Assembly (NCBI RefSeq): GCF_900566055.1
Contig: NZ_UPHQ01000045.1
Location: 1-53,555 of the forward strand
DNA: 53,555 nucleotides
Source: Mycobacterium innocens
GTDB taxonomy: Bacteria; Actinomycetota; Actinomycetes; Mycobacteriales; Mycobacteriaceae
Direction: 5' to 3'
Shown here: one piece after another, positions 9,161 through 15,427 of the stretch
Layout: every line of letters begins with the position of its first letter
Numbering within the stretch: the first letter of the stretch is position 1
The notes under the pieces: model-generated
What the model was told of the DNA's origin: nothing
The model's input: only the letters and a program-made list of their open reading frames with translations
Database searches by the model: none
Position numbers and translations under genes: made by a program

Positions 9161-10413
9161 ACGGCAGCCTCCTTGGCCTGTGCTTCATAGAGTGCGTAGG
9201 GGTCGTGGATATCGCGTCCGATGGCCCCGGCCAACCACTGCGCGTCGTAGCCGCAATTGTCGACCGCGTCGGCGGCACGGGTATCGCTGCCGTCGCTGTC
9301 CAGATTGGAGCGGAAGATTCCGGCCGCCGAGGCCGGCAGGAAGTCCTCGTAAACAATGGGCGCCGACGGGTCGCCGCCGCGGTAGTAGGCCAGGCCCTGC
9401 GCGGCCAGCTCCGCATCCGTGGCCGGGAAGTGGTCGCCCCACACGGCGGCCGGGTCGGCATGTGCCATCGCGGTGTCGTAGCGCTGGCGCCCGCGCGGGG
9501 TGAGGGCGACACCGCGCGCCTCGACTTCACCGAAGCGCACCCGCAGGCTGCCCTCGGTGATGCGGCCGTCGGCACAGCGAAACAACCGCGGTTCGGCCAG
9601 CGCGCGGAAAGAGGTCTGCCGCAACAGCACGGCGGGTCCCGCGGTGCGCGGCGGGCCCTGAATGGTGTCGATCATGGCGATCCCGCGCCCGCTCATCCGA
9701 CGGTACAGCTCGTCAATGTCCAGCACCCGCGGCGTCAGGTGATTGATGTGGGTGCTGCCGACCCCGGCGATGTCGGCGGCCACCGCCGACACCCGGGACA
9801 GCTCGTCGTACCAGGACTTGTCGATCGGTTCTCGCGACAGCGCGAATGCGGCCACCGCCCCGGCGACGAAAGCCTGCGCTTCCTCGGCGTCGCAGCCGCC
9901 GTCGTCCGCGATCACCCGCGCCCGGGCCAGCAGCGCGGGATCGAACAACTGCCGCTGCGCCAGGAAGTTCTGCACGCGGTTGCGCAGCCCGGCATCGAAG
10001 AACCGGCTGTCGCCGGTGGCCAGCATCGACGTGAACACCCGAAACGGGTTGCGCGCCAGTTCATCTGCTTCGATCGGGCGAAACGCGGTGGCCACCACGG
10101 GAATCGGCGACCGCGCCGAGCGCAGGTCGTAGCAGCCGACCGGTTCCATGCCGAACGCGGCGAACAGGTCGGCGACGGCGGCGAGCTCGGCAGGGGTGCC
10201 CACCCGGATGGCGCCATGCCGTTCGGCGGTGACCCGCCGCAGCGAGCCCAACCGGTCCGCATCGCCATGGCGCGCCGCGTAGTCGGCGTTGACCTGCGTG
10301 CTCACCTTCACCAGCGCGGTGTAGGCGGGCACTTCAGCGGCATACCTGGCCGACAGCCCGGCGGCGAAGCGGGCCCGCAGTTGCCAGGTGGCCAGCCTCT
10401 TGACCGGACTCAT
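9157..10413 (-). CDS. DUF1338 protein, probable 2-oxoadipate dioxygenase/decarboxylase (HglS/YdcJ type)
   Basis: The predicted product is 418 residues from ATG at 10413 (MSPVKRLATWQLR); an open frame further upstream runs into lrpA and is not used. The motif STHINHLTPRVLDI and the overall pattern match the DUF1338 family. A member of that family, HglS, is an Fe(II) enzyme converting 2-oxoadipate to D-2-hydroxyglutarate. Lying in one operon with pcd and beside lat and lrpA, it would complete lysine degradation past aminoadipate once a transaminase has made 2-oxoadipate. M. tuberculosis Rv3292 has the same place and is usually listed as hypothetical. It is transcribed divergently from lrpA across only 30 bp. 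The enzymatic role is inferred from family and neighbours. Confidence 0.8.
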   Translation of the reverse strand: MSPVKRLATWQLRARFAAGLSARYAAEVPAYTALVKVSTQVNADYAARHGDADRLGSLRRVTAERHGAIRVGTPAELAAVADLFAAFGMEPVGCYDLRSARSPIPVVATAFRPIEADELARNPFRVFTSMLATGDSRFFDAGLRNRVQNFLAQRQLFDPALLARARVIADDGGCDAEEAQAFVAGAVAAFALSREPIDKSWYDELSRVSAVAADIAGVGSTHINHLTPRVLDIDELYRRMSGRGIAMIDTIQGPPRTAGPAVLLRQTSFRALAEPRLFRCADGRITEGSLRVRFGEVEARGVALTPRGRQRYDTAMAHADPAAVWGDHFPATDAELAAQGLAYYRGGDPSAPIVYEDFLPASAAGIFRSNLDSDGSDTRAADAVDNCGYDAQWLAGAIGRDIHDPYALYEAQAKEAAV

Positions 10414-10431
10414 CGGGTGCCGCCGCTGCGA

Positions 10432-10437
10432 TAGTCT
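10432..10437 (+). promoter_or_regulatory. Leaderless -10 element for lrpA
   Basis: TAGTCT lies six bases before the lrpA ATG at 10444 with no Shine-Dalgarno sequence, so the mRNA probably starts at or next to the start codon. The element sits inside the 30-bp divergent gap, where LrpA could also repress itself. Confidence 0.5.
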
Positions 10438-10443
10438 CCGGCC

Positions 10444-10896
10444 ATGGCTGACAGGCTCGACGACATCGACCGGATCCTGGTGCGCGAGCTGGTCGCCGAC
10501 GGGCGTGCCACCCTCTCGGAGCTGGCCGCCAGTGCCGGCCTGTCGGTCTCGGCGGTCCAGTCGCGGGTACGCCGGCTGGAGTCGCGTGGCGTGGTGACCG
10601 GGTATTCGGCGCGGGTCAACCCGGAGGCCGTCGGGCACCTGCTGTCAGCGTTCGTGGCCATCACTCCTCTGGACCCTTCCCAACCCGATGATGCGCCCGC
10701 CCGGCTGGAACACATCGACGAAATCGAAGCGTGTCACTCCGTGGCCGGCGAAGAGAGTTACGTCCTGCTAGTGCGCGTCGAGTCCGCCCGGGCCCTGGAG
10801 GACCTGCTGCAGCGAATCCGGACAGCCGCCAACGTGCGCACTCGAAGCACCATCATCCTGAACACTTTTTACAGCGATCGGCAGTTCATACCATAA
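10444..10896 (+). CDS. lrpA: Lrp/AsnC-family regulator LrpA
   Basis: The 150-residue protein has an N-terminal winged helix-turn-helix (TLSELAASAGLSVSAVQSRV) and a C-terminal RAM/AsnC ligand domain (residues 65-145, including CHSVAGEESYVLLV). Such proteins form octamers that sense amino acids. M. tuberculosis LrpA (Rv3291c) occupies the same place and is known to bind upstream of lat. The gene lies between the pcd operon, which reads leftward, and lat, which reads rightward, so it is placed to control both arms of lysine catabolism. Confidence 0.93.
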   Translation: MADRLDDIDRILVRELVADGRATLSELAASAGLSVSAVQSRVRRLESRGVVTGYSARVNPEAVGHLLSAFVAITPLDPSQPDDAPARLEHIDEIEACHSVAGEESYVLLVRVESARALEDLLQRIRTAANVRTRSTIILNTFYSDRQFIP

Positions 10897-10936
10897 TCTT
10901 TCCGGTAGATATCATCTGACTCCGTAAAACCACGGC

Positions 10937-10942
10937 TAGCAT
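10937..10942 (+). promoter_or_regulatory. Leaderless -10 element for lat
   Basis: TAGCAT lies six bases before the lat ATG at 10949, and no ribosome-binding site is seen. The AT-richer stretch just upstream (about 10897-10930, with GATATC at its centre) is a candidate LrpA-binding site. Confidence 0.5.
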
Positions 10943-10948
10943 GGTGAT

Positions 10949-12304
10949 ATGACTGCCGCCGTGAGATCGTCTGCGCACACCCGTCGGCCGGTAACGCCAG
11001 ACCAGGTCCACGAGGTGCTGGGCCGCAGCATTCTGGTCGACGGCCTCGACCTGGTGCTTGATCTGTCCCGGTCGGCCGGCTGCTATCTGGTCGACGCCCG
11101 AACCGGCCGTCGCTACCTCGACATGTTCACCTTCGTCGCCTCGTCGGCGCTGGGCATGAACCATCCGGCGCTGGCCGGCGACGAAGAATTCCGCGCCGAG
11201 CTCACCGAGGCCGCGTTGAACAAACCCAGCAACTCCGATGTGTATTCGGTGGCGATGGCGCGCTTCGTCGAGACCTTCGTCAGGGTGTTGGGAGACCCGG
11301 CGCTACCGCATCTGTTCTTCGTCGAAGGCGGCGCTTTGGCGGTGGAGAACGCCCTCAAGGTCGCATTCGACTGGAAAAGCCGCCACAACCAGGCGCGCGG
11401 CATCGATCCGGCGCTGGGCACCCGGGTGCTGCACTTGAGCGGGGCATTTCACGGCCGCAGCGGCTACACCCTGTCGCTCACCAGCACCAAGCCGGTCACC
11501 GTGGCCCGCTTCCCGAAATTCGACTGGCCGCGCGTCGACGCACCGCATATCCGACCGGGTTTAGGCGAGTCGGCCATGGATGCGCTGGAGGCCGAGGCGC
11601 TGCGGCAGGCCCGCGCGGCATTCGAGGCGCATCCCCACGACATCGCCTGTTTCATCGCCGAGCCCATCCAGGGCGAAGGCGGCGACCGCCACTTCCGGCC
11701 CGAGTTCTTCGCGGCGATGCGCCGGTTGTGTGACGAATACGATGCGCTGCTGATTTTCGACGAGGTACAGACCGGCTGTGGGATCACCGGAACCCCTTGG
11801 GCTTACCAGCAGTTGGGCGTGGCGCCCGATGTCGTGGCCTTCGGCAAGAAGACGCAGGTGTGCGGGGTGATGGCAGGCCGCCGCGTCGACGAGGTCGCCG
11901 ACAACGTGTTTGCCGTCAAGTCGCGGCTCAACTCGACGTGGGGCGGAAACCTGGTCGACATGGTGCGGGCCCGGCGCATCCTGGAGGTGATCGAAAACGA
12001 CGGGCTCTTCGAACATGCGGCCCGGCAGGGCCACCACCTGCGCGCCCGGCTCGACGAGCTTGCCCAGGAGTTCCCGGGCCTGGTTCTGGATCCGCGCGGC
12101 CGGGGGCTGATGTGTGCCTTCAGCCTGCCGACCACCGCGGACCGTGACGACGTGATCCGCCGGTTGTGGCAACGCGCGGTGATCGTGCTGCCGGCCGGTG
12201 ACGACGGGGTGCGCTTCCGTCCGGCGTTGACCGTCACGCGCGCCGAGATCGATGCCGCGATCGCCGGTGTACGTGCCGCATTGACGGCTGTGAGACGGCT
12301 GTGA
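10949..12304 (+). CDS. lat: L-lysine epsilon-aminotransferase
   Basis: PLP-dependent class III aminotransferase, 451 residues. It transfers the epsilon-amino group of lysine to 2-oxoglutarate, giving aminoadipate semialdehyde and glutamate. The PLP-binding lysine is in VAFGKKTQVCG. FDEVQTGCG is the class III motif with the cofactor-contacting aspartate, and HGRSGYTLS and NSTWGGNLVD are also typical of Lat. It is nearly collinear with M. tuberculosis Rv3290c (449 aa), which is strongly induced in persistence models. Translation probably starts from a leaderless mRNA. Confidence 0.95.
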   Translation: MTAAVRSSAHTRRPVTPDQVHEVLGRSILVDGLDLVLDLSRSAGCYLVDARTGRRYLDMFTFVASSALGMNHPALAGDEEFRAELTEAALNKPSNSDVYSVAMARFVETFVRVLGDPALPHLFFVEGGALAVENALKVAFDWKSRHNQARGIDPALGTRVLHLSGAFHGRSGYTLSLTSTKPVTVARFPKFDWPRVDAPHIRPGLGESAMDALEAEALRQARAAFEAHPHDIACFIAEPIQGEGGDRHFRPEFFAAMRRLCDEYDALLIFDEVQTGCGITGTPWAYQQLGVAPDVVAFGKKTQVCGVMAGRRVDEVADNVFAVKSRLNSTWGGNLVDMVRARRILEVIENDGLFEHAARQGHHLRARLDELAQEFPGLVLDPRGRGLMCAFSLPTTADRDDVIRRLWQRAVIVLPAGDDGVRFRPALTVTRAEIDAAIAGVRAALTAVRRL

Positions 12305-12332
12305 CCTAGTCGGACCTAGTCGGACCTAGTCG
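12303..12332 (+). repeat. Three perfect 10-bp tandem repeats after lat
   Basis: GACCTAGTCG occurs three times in a row, beginning within the lat stop codon and ending five bases before a SigF-type promoter. The copy number probably varies between strains; no function is assigned. Confidence 0.9.
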
Positions 12333-12336
12333 CACC

Positions 12337-12362
12337 GTTTACCTGGGCTGACCGCGGGGTAT
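12337..12362 (+). promoter_or_regulatory. SigF-dependent promoter upstream of the Rv3289c-like/usfY genes
   Basis: GTTT at 12337-12340 and GGGTAT at 12357-12362 are separated by 16 bases. This fits the mycobacterial SigF consensus GTTT-N15-17-GGGTA. The start codon of the next gene is 42 bases downstream. Confidence 0.8.
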
Positions 12363-12403
12363 GGAAACGTTGTACTCCGCGAACGCGGGATTTGGGGTTC
12401 AGG

Positions 12404-12796
12404 ATGCAGAAGGCACGCGAACGATCACCCGGTGACCGATTGGGACAGGACGACGCCGAGGTTCGCGCCGCCGTCCGGTTCGCAGTCCTGGCCGCCGGCG
12501 CTGGTGTGGGGTTTGTCATCATGGCGGCCTTGTGGGTCAGCACGTGCGGCGGCGCGGCCGTGGACACGGTGGCCTGTGGCCCACCGGAGCGGACCCTGCT
12601 GGCCTTCGGCGGCCCGCTGATCCTGTTGGCCGGTGGAATCTGGGCCTTCATCCGCACCTATCAGGTGTGGCGCGCCCGCGGTACCTGGTGGGGATGGCAC
12701 GGCGCCGGATGGTTCTTGTTGACGCTGATGGTGGTGGCTGTGTCCATGGGCGTGCCTCCCATCGCCGGCCCGGCACTGGCGGTTAGTTGGCTCTGA
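12404..12796 (+). CDS. Small membrane protein of the SigF locus (Rv3289c-like)
   Basis: Predicted 130 residues from ATG at 12404; an in-frame TTG at 12392 is less likely. Three hydrophobic segments are visible: about residues 27-46 (AVLAAGAGVGFVIMAAL), 68-85 (LLAFGGPLILLAGGIWAF) and 105-128 (GWFLLTLMVVAVSMGV). A charged N-terminal tail precedes them. A WWGWHGAGW stretch lies before the last segment. No enzymatic motif is seen. It sits directly behind a SigF-type promoter and ahead of usfY, as Rv3289c does in M. tuberculosis. It is therefore probably part of the stress regulon; its function is unknown. Confidence 0.75.
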   Translation: MQKARERSPGDRLGQDDAEVRAAVRFAVLAAGAGVGFVIMAALWVSTCGGAAVDTVACGPPERTLLAFGGPLILLAGGIWAFIRTYQVWRARGTWWGWHGAGWFLLTLMVVAVSMGVPPIAGPALAVSWL

Positions 12797-12852
12797 CCCC
12801 GCCATCCTGTCCCGCGAGTCCGGCCGCTGACGAGTGAGAACGAGGAGGAGCC

Positions 12853-13165
12853 ATGGGGGACACCTACCGCGACCCCGTCGACCACCTGCATACGACGCGG
12901 CCGCTGGCCGGCGAGTCACTGATCGACGTGCTGCACTGGCCCCGGGTATCTGCTGGTGGTGGCCGGGGTTATCGGCGGTGTCGGATCTCTTGCCGCCTTC
13001 GGCACCGGGCATAACTCCCAGGGCATGGTCGCCGGTGTCGCGGCGCTCGTGGTCACGGTGGCCGGGCTGGTGTGGCTGGCCGCCGAGCACCGGCGGGTGC
13101 GCCGAATCGCCGAGCGGTGGTATGCGGAACACCCCGAGGTACCGCGCCAACGGCTGGCCAGCTAG
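12853..13165 (+). pseudogene. usfY: usfY, frameshifted
   Basis: A good ribosome-binding site (GAGGAGGAG) precedes ATG at 12853, and the frame begins MGDTYRDPVDHL as in UsfY. At CCCCGGG (12940-12946) the frame breaks. Removing one C gives LHWPGYLLVVAGVIGGVG and continues to the expected UsfY end (RQRLAS, stop 13163-13165), a total of about 103 residues. As written, the first frame ends after about 53 codons, near 13011. The downstream half still encodes two hydrophobic segments and is well preserved. The shift is therefore recent or a base-calling error. UsfY is a small membrane protein of unknown function lying upstream of rsbW-sigF. Confidence 0.8.
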
Positions 13166-13217
13166 CAGCTTCCGGTGCCGGCTGGCGCCTCACTGCAAAA
13201 AACCGGGCGACGGTTTT

Positions 13218-13244
13218 GTTTTACGGGTGGCGCCGACGGGGTAT
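13218..13244 (+). promoter_or_regulatory. SigF-dependent promoter for rsbW-sigF
   Basis: GTTT at 13218-13221 and GGGTAT at 13239-13244 are separated by 17 bases, matching the SigF consensus. It lies after usfY and reads toward rsbW-sigF, which would give SigF positive autoregulation. The leader to rsbW at 13598 would be about 345 nt and would run antisense to the small ORF at 13290-13439. Confidence 0.75.
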
Positions 13245-13289
13245 CAGTTGTGAACCATGACGAGTACGGGCTTTGCCGCGTCGGCGCCG

Positions 13290-13439
13290 TCACCCCATCA
13301 TCGGGGACAGAATCACGAAGGCCCCGACATAGATCGCTGCAGCGATCGCGATCAACACCACCAAGGTGATCCCGGCGATCACCGCGATGCGCCGGAGCCG
13401 GCGCGTCCGGATTGTGTCGGTCACGTCCGCCTCGTCCAT
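13290..13439 (-). CDS. 49-residue single-span membrane peptide, antisense within the usfY-rsbW gap
   Basis: The frame ATG 13439 to TGA 13290-13292 encodes a classic small membrane protein. A charged N-terminus (MDEADVTDTIRTRRLRR) is followed by about 26 hydrophobic residues, including IAVIAGITLVVLIAIAA and IYVGAFVIL, ending SPMMG. The basic RTRRLRR just before the span favours a cytoplasmic N-terminus. It is not a shadow of another gene, since no convincing protein is encoded opposite it. A GGGTAT box ends ten bases before the ATG. I do not recognise a named homologue; the basis is composition and the nearby promoter. Confidence 0.6.
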   Translation of the reverse strand: MDEADVTDTIRTRRLRRIAVIAGITLVVLIAIAAAIYVGAFVILSPMMG

Positions 13440-13449
13440 GGCTGGTTGA

Positions 13450-13474
13450 ATACCCGGTGGCGGCCATGACCAAC
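13450..13474 (-). promoter_or_regulatory. Possible SigF-like promoter for the 49-residue ORF
   Basis: On the minus strand GTTG (13474-13471), 15 bases and GGGTAT (13455-13450) end ten bases before the ATG at 13439. The -10 is perfect and the -35 has one mismatch. It would give a leaderless or near-leaderless transcript. Confidence 0.45.
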
Positions 13475-13597
13475 CGGTTAGAGCGCGCGGCCCAAAACGG
13501 GCCTCCGGGAGGCGATCGGAAAGGGACCGAAATCGACAGCCAAATCGGGACCCAAATCAGTAGTAGTAGTGTCGGTCAAAAATTGCCGGGAGGCCAC

Positions 13598-14035
13598 ATG
13601 AGCGATGCCGACGCGCGTCCCAACAGGCACCAACGCGGCGACCGCGCCGTCGAGCTGAACGTTGCTGCGCGCTTGGAGAATCTGGCGATCCTGCGTACCC
13701 TGGTCGGCGCCATCGGCACCTTCGAAGACTTGGATTTCGACGCGGTCGCCGACCTGAGACTGGCCGTCGACGAAGTGTGTACCCGGCTTATCCGTTCCGC
13801 CACACCGAACGCGACCTTGACGCTGGTGGTCGACCCGCGCGACGACGAACTCGTGGTGGAGGCGTCCGCGATGTGCGACACCCACGACGTCGTGGCACCG
13901 GGCAGCTTCAGCTGGCATGTCCTGACGTCGCTGGCCGACGACGTCCAGACTTTCCACGACGGTCGCATGCCCGACGCCGCCGGCAGTGTGTTCGGCATTG
14001 TGTTGACGGCCCGACGGGCGGCCGCTGGCAGGTGA
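13598..14035 (+). CDS. rsbW: Anti-sigma-F factor RsbW/UsfX
   Basis: The 145-residue HATPase-fold anti-sigma factor holds SigF inactive until an antagonist displaces it. The start ATG 13598 has GGGAGG six bases upstream and reproduces the length of M. tuberculosis UsfX (145 aa); the longer open frame from 13412 is not used. The conserved core ELNVAARLENLAILRTLVG and LRLAVDEVCTRLI carry the histidine-kinase-like N box region. The stop TGA overlaps the sigF GTG by three bases (GTGA), typical of coupled anti-sigma/sigma pairs. Confidence 0.95.
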   Translation: MSDADARPNRHQRGDRAVELNVAARLENLAILRTLVGAIGTFEDLDFDAVADLRLAVDEVCTRLIRSATPNATLTLVVDPRDDELVVEASAMCDTHDVVAPGSFSWHVLTSLADDVQTFHDGRMPDAAGSVFGIVLTARRAAAGR

Positions 14036-14820
14036 CGCCGCGTGCTGCCGGCGGTTCTGCTTCACGGCCCAACGAATACGCCGATGTCCCGGAGATGTTT
14101 CGTGAGTTGGCCGGTTTTGACCCCGACTCACCGGATTTCCAGCGCCACCGCGACAACATCGTGGAGCGCTGCCTGCCGCTGGCCGATCACATCGCCCGGC
14201 GGTTCGAGGGACGCGGCGAACCCCGCGACGACCTGATTCAGGTCGCCCGGGTCGGACTGGTCAACGCGGTAGTCCGCTTCGACGTCGAGACCGGGTCGGA
14301 CTTCGTCTCGTTCGCCGTGCCCACCATCATGGGGGAAGTCCGGCGGCACTTCCGGGACAACAGTTGGTCAGTCAAGGTTCCTCGCCGGCTGAAGGAACTA
14401 CACCTGCGGTTGGGCACCGCCACCGCCGAGTTGTCGCAGCGGCTCGGCAGGGCACCCACCGCAACCGAACTTGCCGCCGAACTCGGTATGGACCGCGGCG
14501 AGGTCGTCGAAGGGCTGGTGGCGGGCAGCTCTTACAACACACTGTCCATCGACAGCGGTGGTGGTAACGAAGACGACGACGCCCGTGCCATCGCGGACAC
14601 CCTCGGCGACATCGACGCCGGCCTGGACCGGATCGAAGATCGCGAGTCGCTACGCCCGTTGCTCGAGGCGCTGCCCGAGCGCGAGCGAACGGTCTTGATC
14701 CTCAGGTTTTTCGAGTCGATGACGCAGACCCAGATCGCCGAGCGGGTCGGCATCTCCCAGATGCACGTGTCCCGGCTGCTCGCCAAGTCGCTAGCGCGGC
14801 TCCGCGACCAGCTCGAGTAG
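14032..14820 (+). CDS. sigF: Alternative sigma factor SigF
   Basis: Group 3 sigma-70 factor of the SigB/SigF stress type, 262 residues from GTG 14032 (MTPRAAGGSASRPN). Region 2 is DDLIQVARVGLVNAVVRF through TIMGEVRRHFRDNSW. Region 3 is around TATELAAELGMDRGEV, and the region 4 helix-turn-helix is MTQTQIAERVGISQMHVSRL. Length and sequence fit M. tuberculosis SigF (261 aa). It directs transcription from GTTT-N15-17-GGGTA promoters, two of which lie just upstream in this locus. Its 3' end overlaps the convergent STAS gene by 30 bp. Confidence 0.96.
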   Translation: MTPRAAGGSASRPNEYADVPEMFRELAGFDPDSPDFQRHRDNIVERCLPLADHIARRFEGRGEPRDDLIQVARVGLVNAVVRFDVETGSDFVSFAVPTIMGEVRRHFRDNSWSVKVPRRLKELHLRLGTATAELSQRLGRAPTATELAAELGMDRGEVVEGLVAGSSYNTLSIDSGGGNEDDDARAIADTLGDIDAGLDRIEDRESLRPLLEALPERERTVLILRFFESMTQTQIAERVGISQMHVSRLLAKSLARLRDQLE

Positions 14821-15219
14821 GCGCAGATCGCCGTCGGGGGCACCGTTCACCGGGTTCACCGGCTCCATGACCGGCAGCGCGCCGTCGGGATCGCAAATCT
14901 CCAGTAACCGCGACACGGCCCGGCTCGGCACCATCGCCCACTGGGTGTCCGCCGCCGAGCAGACCACGTTGATTCGGTGAAGAGCGGAAAACCCGGCAGT
15001 CCCAATAAATTCCAGGCGCCGTAGGTCCAGGGTCAGCCACCGGCAATACCTCACGCACTGCTGGACGTATCCGGCGAGCTGATCGGCGTTGGCGGCGTCG
15101 AGCTCACCTTCTACGGTGACCACGCCGGCCGACGGACCATAGCTGGCAGTGAAGTCAGCGGTTCCGCATTTCTGCCAGGATTGGATCACAGACAATCGTG
15201 GACTCCATCCATCGAACAT
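14791..15219 (-). CDS. STAS-domain protein, probable anti-sigma factor antagonist
   Basis: The 142-residue protein consists almost entirely of a STAS domain (about residues 25-120): VVTVEGELDAANADQLAGYV, then LTLDLRRLEFIGTAGFSAL. In SpoIIAA-type antagonists the phosphorylated serine is the second residue of the DSSG loop. Here the loop reads GTAG (residues 73-76), which puts Ala at that position, so ordinary phosphorylation by RsbW seems impossible. Five cysteines (18, 55, 59, 87, 109) leave redox control possible, as described for M. tuberculosis RsfA. It converges on sigF with overlapping tails. I do not recall such a gene beside sigF in M. tuberculosis. That it acts on RsbW is inference from location. 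Confidence 0.8.
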   Translation of the reverse strand: MFDGWSPRLSVIQSWQKCGTADFTASYGPSAGVVTVEGELDAANADQLAGYVQQCVRYCRWLTLDLRRLEFIGTAGFSALHRINVVCSAADTQWAMVPSRAVSRLLEICDPDGALPVMEPVNPVNGAPDGDLRLLELVAEPR

Positions 15220-15344
15220 TCGTTGGTGTCGACCACGTCGAGTGTGCGCTGTGCCGCTTACGCAGGGAGTTTGCCTCCCTCGCGACCCTGACGCACTGAC
15301 AGGACGTGGCTCCGGGCGGCTGTGAACTCAACCTGTTTTGAGGC

Positions 15345-15370
15345 TACCCGGCGGGTGCCGGGGCGACAAC
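15345..15370 (-). promoter_or_regulatory. Possible SigF-like promoter for the STAS gene
   Basis: On the minus strand GTTG (15370-15367), 17 bases and GGGTA (15349-15345) lie about 126 bp before the STAS start. One -35 mismatch makes this tentative. If real, the STAS gene would be in a SigF feedback loop. Confidence 0.3.
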
Positions 15371-15427
15371 GTTCTCCGATCCGACTCAGAGAATCGCTGG
15401 TCAGGCAGGGGTTGGCGCGGTGAGCGG

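Noticed and set aside
13257..13469. 70-codon plus-strand ORF after the second SigF promoter
   Set aside because: His/Pro/Arg-rich sequence that is the shadow of the convincing minus-strand 49-residue membrane peptide.
15220..15427. Coding capacity between the STAS gene and accA3
   Set aside because: Only short frames without protein-like composition; contains at most a tentative promoter for the STAS gene.
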